This document shows positions 6,570 to 8,147 of a stretch of DNA of 8,147 nucleotides, piece by piece (position 1 is the first letter of the stretch; every line of letters starts with the position of its first letter). The DNA is taken from the NCBI GenBank assembly GCA_937898265.1, contig CALEJM010000247.1, forward strand, positions 1-8,147, given 5' to 3'. Both the position numbers and the translations under genes were made by a program. The DNA is from an uncultured Porphyromonadaceae bacterium. GTDB taxonomy: Bacteria > Bacteroidota > Bacteroidia > Bacteroidales > Paludibacteraceae. The notes beneath the pieces are model-generated. The model had not been told where the DNA came from and searched no databases. It saw nothing but the letters and a program-made list of their open reading frames with translations.

Positions 6570-6840
6570 TTAGTGAAAGAGTGTAATCAAAATTGGGTTT
6601 AAAGCACCACAATCAGTAACTGACAAATCAAGCAAGCCAAGCCTCCGTTCTCCTTCCAAACCGCCATTTTTGAAGCAGAATCCGAGGCAAATAGTTTCGC
6701 TTGCAACAGCCTCTGCAATGCCTCCGATTCGCTCGGCATATAAACAGACGTACCAACAAGCATGGGTTTCTGTTTCCGAGCAACGCTCTACTCTACGCAA
6801 AGAAGCAAATCGGGACAAAAGAAAAGATTCGGTTCTGGAT
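6570..6840. repeat. Candidate dispersed Bacteroidales intergenic element
   Basis: This segment is open in overlapping frames on both strands for about 50 codons. Minus-strand translation gives ASLRRVERCSETETHACWY and plus-strand translation gives SATASAMPP-like text followed by IRSAYKQTYQQAWVSVSEQR. Neither has an ATG start, a promoter at correct spacing, a signal peptide or a known domain. Both resemble short hypothetical proteins I recall recurring in Prevotella and Bacteroides annotation, which would fit a repeated non-coding element mis-called as genes. That recollection is not checked. The alternative is a single small gene or degraded coding remnant. Confidence 0.35.
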
Positions 6841-6856
6841 TTGCATTTAATACGGT

Positions 6857-6882
6857 CAAAAAGTTCCGTTCCGCTACTTTTG
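6857..6882 (+). other. Stem-loop containing a promoter-like TACTTTTG
   Basis: AAAAGT (6859-6864) and ACTTTT (6876-6881) are inverted copies with an 11-base loop holding the direct repeat TTCCG-TTCCG. The right arm is part of TACTTTTG (6875-6882), which fits the -7 consensus on the plus strand. No -33 element is found 19-21 bases upstream and no gene follows, so promoter function is doubtful. Confidence 0.25.
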
Positions 6883-7071
6883 CTACTACTCTATGACGCA
6901 TTCCCACAGAACCTTGGTTTCAAAACAGAACTCCTTGCCCCAAATAAAACTCTTCGCAGTTCTCACACTGATTCTGTGGATAGTTTCTGTTTTTATGGAG
7001 AAGTCGCAACAGATTCGGAATAGAAGTCGGCAAATCTCGTCCAAGAAGCAGTTTTTATAGTCAGCGCTCTA

Positions 7072-7087
7072 CCTTTCCGCAGAAAGG
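7072..7087. other. Short hairpin beside the secA terminator
   Basis: CCTTTC (7072-7077) and GAAAGG (7082-7087) make a perfect six-pair stem with a four-base loop, 14 bases beyond the secA terminator stem. It has no T-run of its own; it may be a backup terminator or chance. Confidence 0.3.
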
Positions 7088-7090
7088 ACC

Positions 7091-7131
7091 AACAAAAAGA
7101 AAAGACCTCCGTTCAAGAGAACGGAGGTCTT
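7091..7131 (-). terminator. Intrinsic terminator of secA
   Basis: On the minus strand AAGACCTCCGTTC (7131-7119) and its exact inverse (7114-7102) form a 13-pair stem with loop TCTT, followed by a tract of T with one C (7101-7092). It begins 25 bases after the secA stop. A second inverted repeat, CTAAGT/ACTTAG (7139-7144 with 7155-7160), includes the stop codon and precedes it. Confidence 0.93.
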
Positions 7132-7156
7132 GGAGTATCTAAGTTATCGGATAGAC

Positions 7157-8146
7157 TTAGAGGTTGGCGCCGCAGCAGTTTTTATATTTCTTGCCGCTAC
7201 CGCAAGGACATGGGTCGTTGCGTCCAACGGTTTTCTCGGCGCGGATAGGTTGTGTCTTCTGCTGCTCGCGGGTGTCACGGGCCTGTGCTTCAGCCTGACC
7301 AGGAACGCCACCTTGAGTTGGGGCCATCTCGTCTTTCTTGGTGTTGTATTTGCTGTAGTCAGAGCGACGTTCCTCCACGTTGCGACGACTCTCAGGAGCC
7401 TCGCTGGAGATATTGATTTGACCACGCATCAAGATGGAAGCTACCTTCTCGTTGACACTATGGAGCATTTTCTTGAAGAGTTCGTACGACTCAATCTTAT
7501 AGATTACCAGCGGATCTTTCTGCTCGTAGGAAGCATTTTGAACGGAAGTCTTCAAGTCGTCGAGAGCACGGAGGTGTTCCTTCCAAGCGTCATCGATGGT
7601 ATGCAACATGATAGATTTCTCAAAGGCGAGCACCAAGGCTTTGCCTTCGGTATTGACAGCAGACTCAATGTTTACGAGGATGTTGTAACCGCGTTTGCCG
7701 TCGGTGATAGGCACGATGATATTCTTGATCATGTCGCCACGCTCATCGTGAATCTTCTTGATGATAGGCATCGTCATTTCGCAGAGTTTGTCCATCTTAC
7801 GTTTGAAGGTGATGAAGACAGCGTCGGCAGCATCGTTGACGAGGTCGGCAACAGTTGCAGAGTTGAAGCGTTCGCGAGTGATTGGTGTCTCGATAGCGAA
7901 GGTCTTGGTTACCTGTTGTTGGAAGGTCTCGTAGTCTGCTGATTCACGACAATAGGTAACGACAGCTTCCATGCAATCGTAGAGTGTGTTGACAACGTCG
8001 ACGCCGATACGTTCGCCCATCAAGGCGTGACGACGACGAGCATAGATTACGTTACGTTGGGTATTCATCACGTCGTCATATTCCAACAGACGCTTACGGA
8101 TACCGAAGTTGTTCTCCTCAACTTTCTTCTGGGCACGTTCGATGCT
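7157..8146 (-). CDS. secA: Preprotein translocase ATPase SecA, C-terminal part (5' end outside window)
   Basis: The last 329 residues of SecA, the ATPase that drives unfolded preproteins through SecYEG. The frame is open to the right edge, so the gene is cut by the window rather than truncated; a TTG at 8086 in this frame is an internal leucine codon. The fragment opens with AQKKVEENNFGIRKRLLEYD, then DVMNTQR, the helical scaffold/wing signature, and continues through TIDDAWKEHLRALDDLK (middle) and YKIESYELFKKML, both typical of the SecA C-terminal helical region. A low-complexity charged linker follows. It ends in the SEC-C zinc motif, DPCPCGSGKKYKNCCG, encoded at about 7172-7210, in which the final zinc ligand pair is Cys-Cys; this site binds SecB or the ribosome in characterised SecA proteins. 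It would also export the signal-peptide proteins encoded nearby. Confidence 0.97.
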   Translation of the reverse strand, partial: SIERAQKKVEENNFGIRKRLLEYDDVMNTQRNVIYARRRHALMGERIGVDVVNTLYDCMEAVVTYCRESADYETFQQQVTKTFAIETPITRERFNSATVADLVNDAADAVFITFKRKMDKLCEMTMPIIKKIHDERGDMIKNIIVPITDGKRGYNILVNIESAVNTEGKALVLAFEKSIMLHTIDDAWKEHLRALDDLKTSVQNASYEQKDPLVIYKIESYELFKKMLHSVNEKVASILMRGQINISSEAPESRRNVEERRSDYSKYNTKKDEMAPTQGGVPGQAEAQARDTREQQKTQPIRAEKTVGRNDPCPCGSGKKYKNCCGANL

Positions 8147-8147
8147 A

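Larger units (their letters stand above)
6314..7101. other. Long gap with no convincing gene
   Basis: About 790 bases separate the M23 promoter from the secA terminator. Open frames here start with TTG, lack a recognisable domain and lack a spaced upstream promoter. The content I can support is a three-armed inverted repeat (6512-6550), a candidate dispersed element (6570-6840), a stem-loop containing a TACTTTTG sequence (6857-6882) and a short hairpin next to the secA terminator (7072-7087). The remainder shows no structure I recognise. Confidence 0.6.

Noticed and set aside
6570..6818. 82-codon minus-strand open frame as a gene
   Set aside because: It starts with TTG, has no recognisable fold or signal, and no promoter precedes it; it is better treated as part of a possible non-coding element.
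6670..7023. 117-codon plus-strand open frame as a gene
   Set aside because: It starts with TTG, has no promoter at correct spacing and no domain, changes composition halfway (a leucine run and low-complexity text), and overlaps an equally open antisense frame.
7130..7942. 270-codon plus-strand frame opposite secA
   Set aside because: It is the antisense shadow of secA, whose frame is confirmed by conserved SecA and SEC-C sequence.

Overview
The window looks like ordinary chromosomal DNA from a member of the Bacteroidota, most likely the order Bacteroidales (Prevotella/Bacteroides-like; genus not resolved). The evidence is the promoters, which fit the Bacteroides TTTG-N19/20-TAnnTTTG consensus, the absence of Shine-Dalgarno sequences before the starts, a secreted protein with a type IX secretion (T9SS) type A C-terminal domain, a SecA ending in a SEC-C zinc motif, and a Bacteroidota-type L34.

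Layout from left to right. The window opens inside a tRNA-Gly(GCC) gene on the minus strand, which has its own consensus promoter. Divergent to it is a plus-strand pair 18 bases apart, glutaminyl-tRNA synthetase (glnS, 261-1952) and a PLP-dependent fold-type I aminotransferase (1971-3176), closed by a strong terminator. Everything to the right is on the minus strand. A short T9SS cargo protein (3307-4230) converges on the aminotransferase. It is followed by a CrcB/Fluc fluoride channel (4542-4907), rpmH for ribosomal protein L34 (4999-5154, only 51 codons), a secreted M23 peptidase with a C-terminal LysM domain (5298-6158), and the last 329 codons of secA (7157-8146, running off the right edge).

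The genes do not form one pathway. They are translation housekeeping (tRNA-Gly, glnS, rpmH), protein export (secA), cell-wall remodelling (M23-LysM), ion detoxification (crcB), amino-acid metabolism and one exported protein. Four of the minus-strand units have near-consensus promoters, so most behave as separate transcripts. Short inverted repeats lie close to each predicted transcription start.

The one stretch not explained by known genes is about 790 bases between the M23 promoter and the secA terminator (6314-7101). It holds no convincing gene. It does contain a three-armed repeat with two mutually exclusive pairings (6512-6550) and a segment (about 6570-6840) open on both strands in overlapping frames. 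I suspect that segment is a dispersed Bacteroidales intergenic element rather than a coding gene. I see no CRISPR array, transposase, phage gene or defence system.
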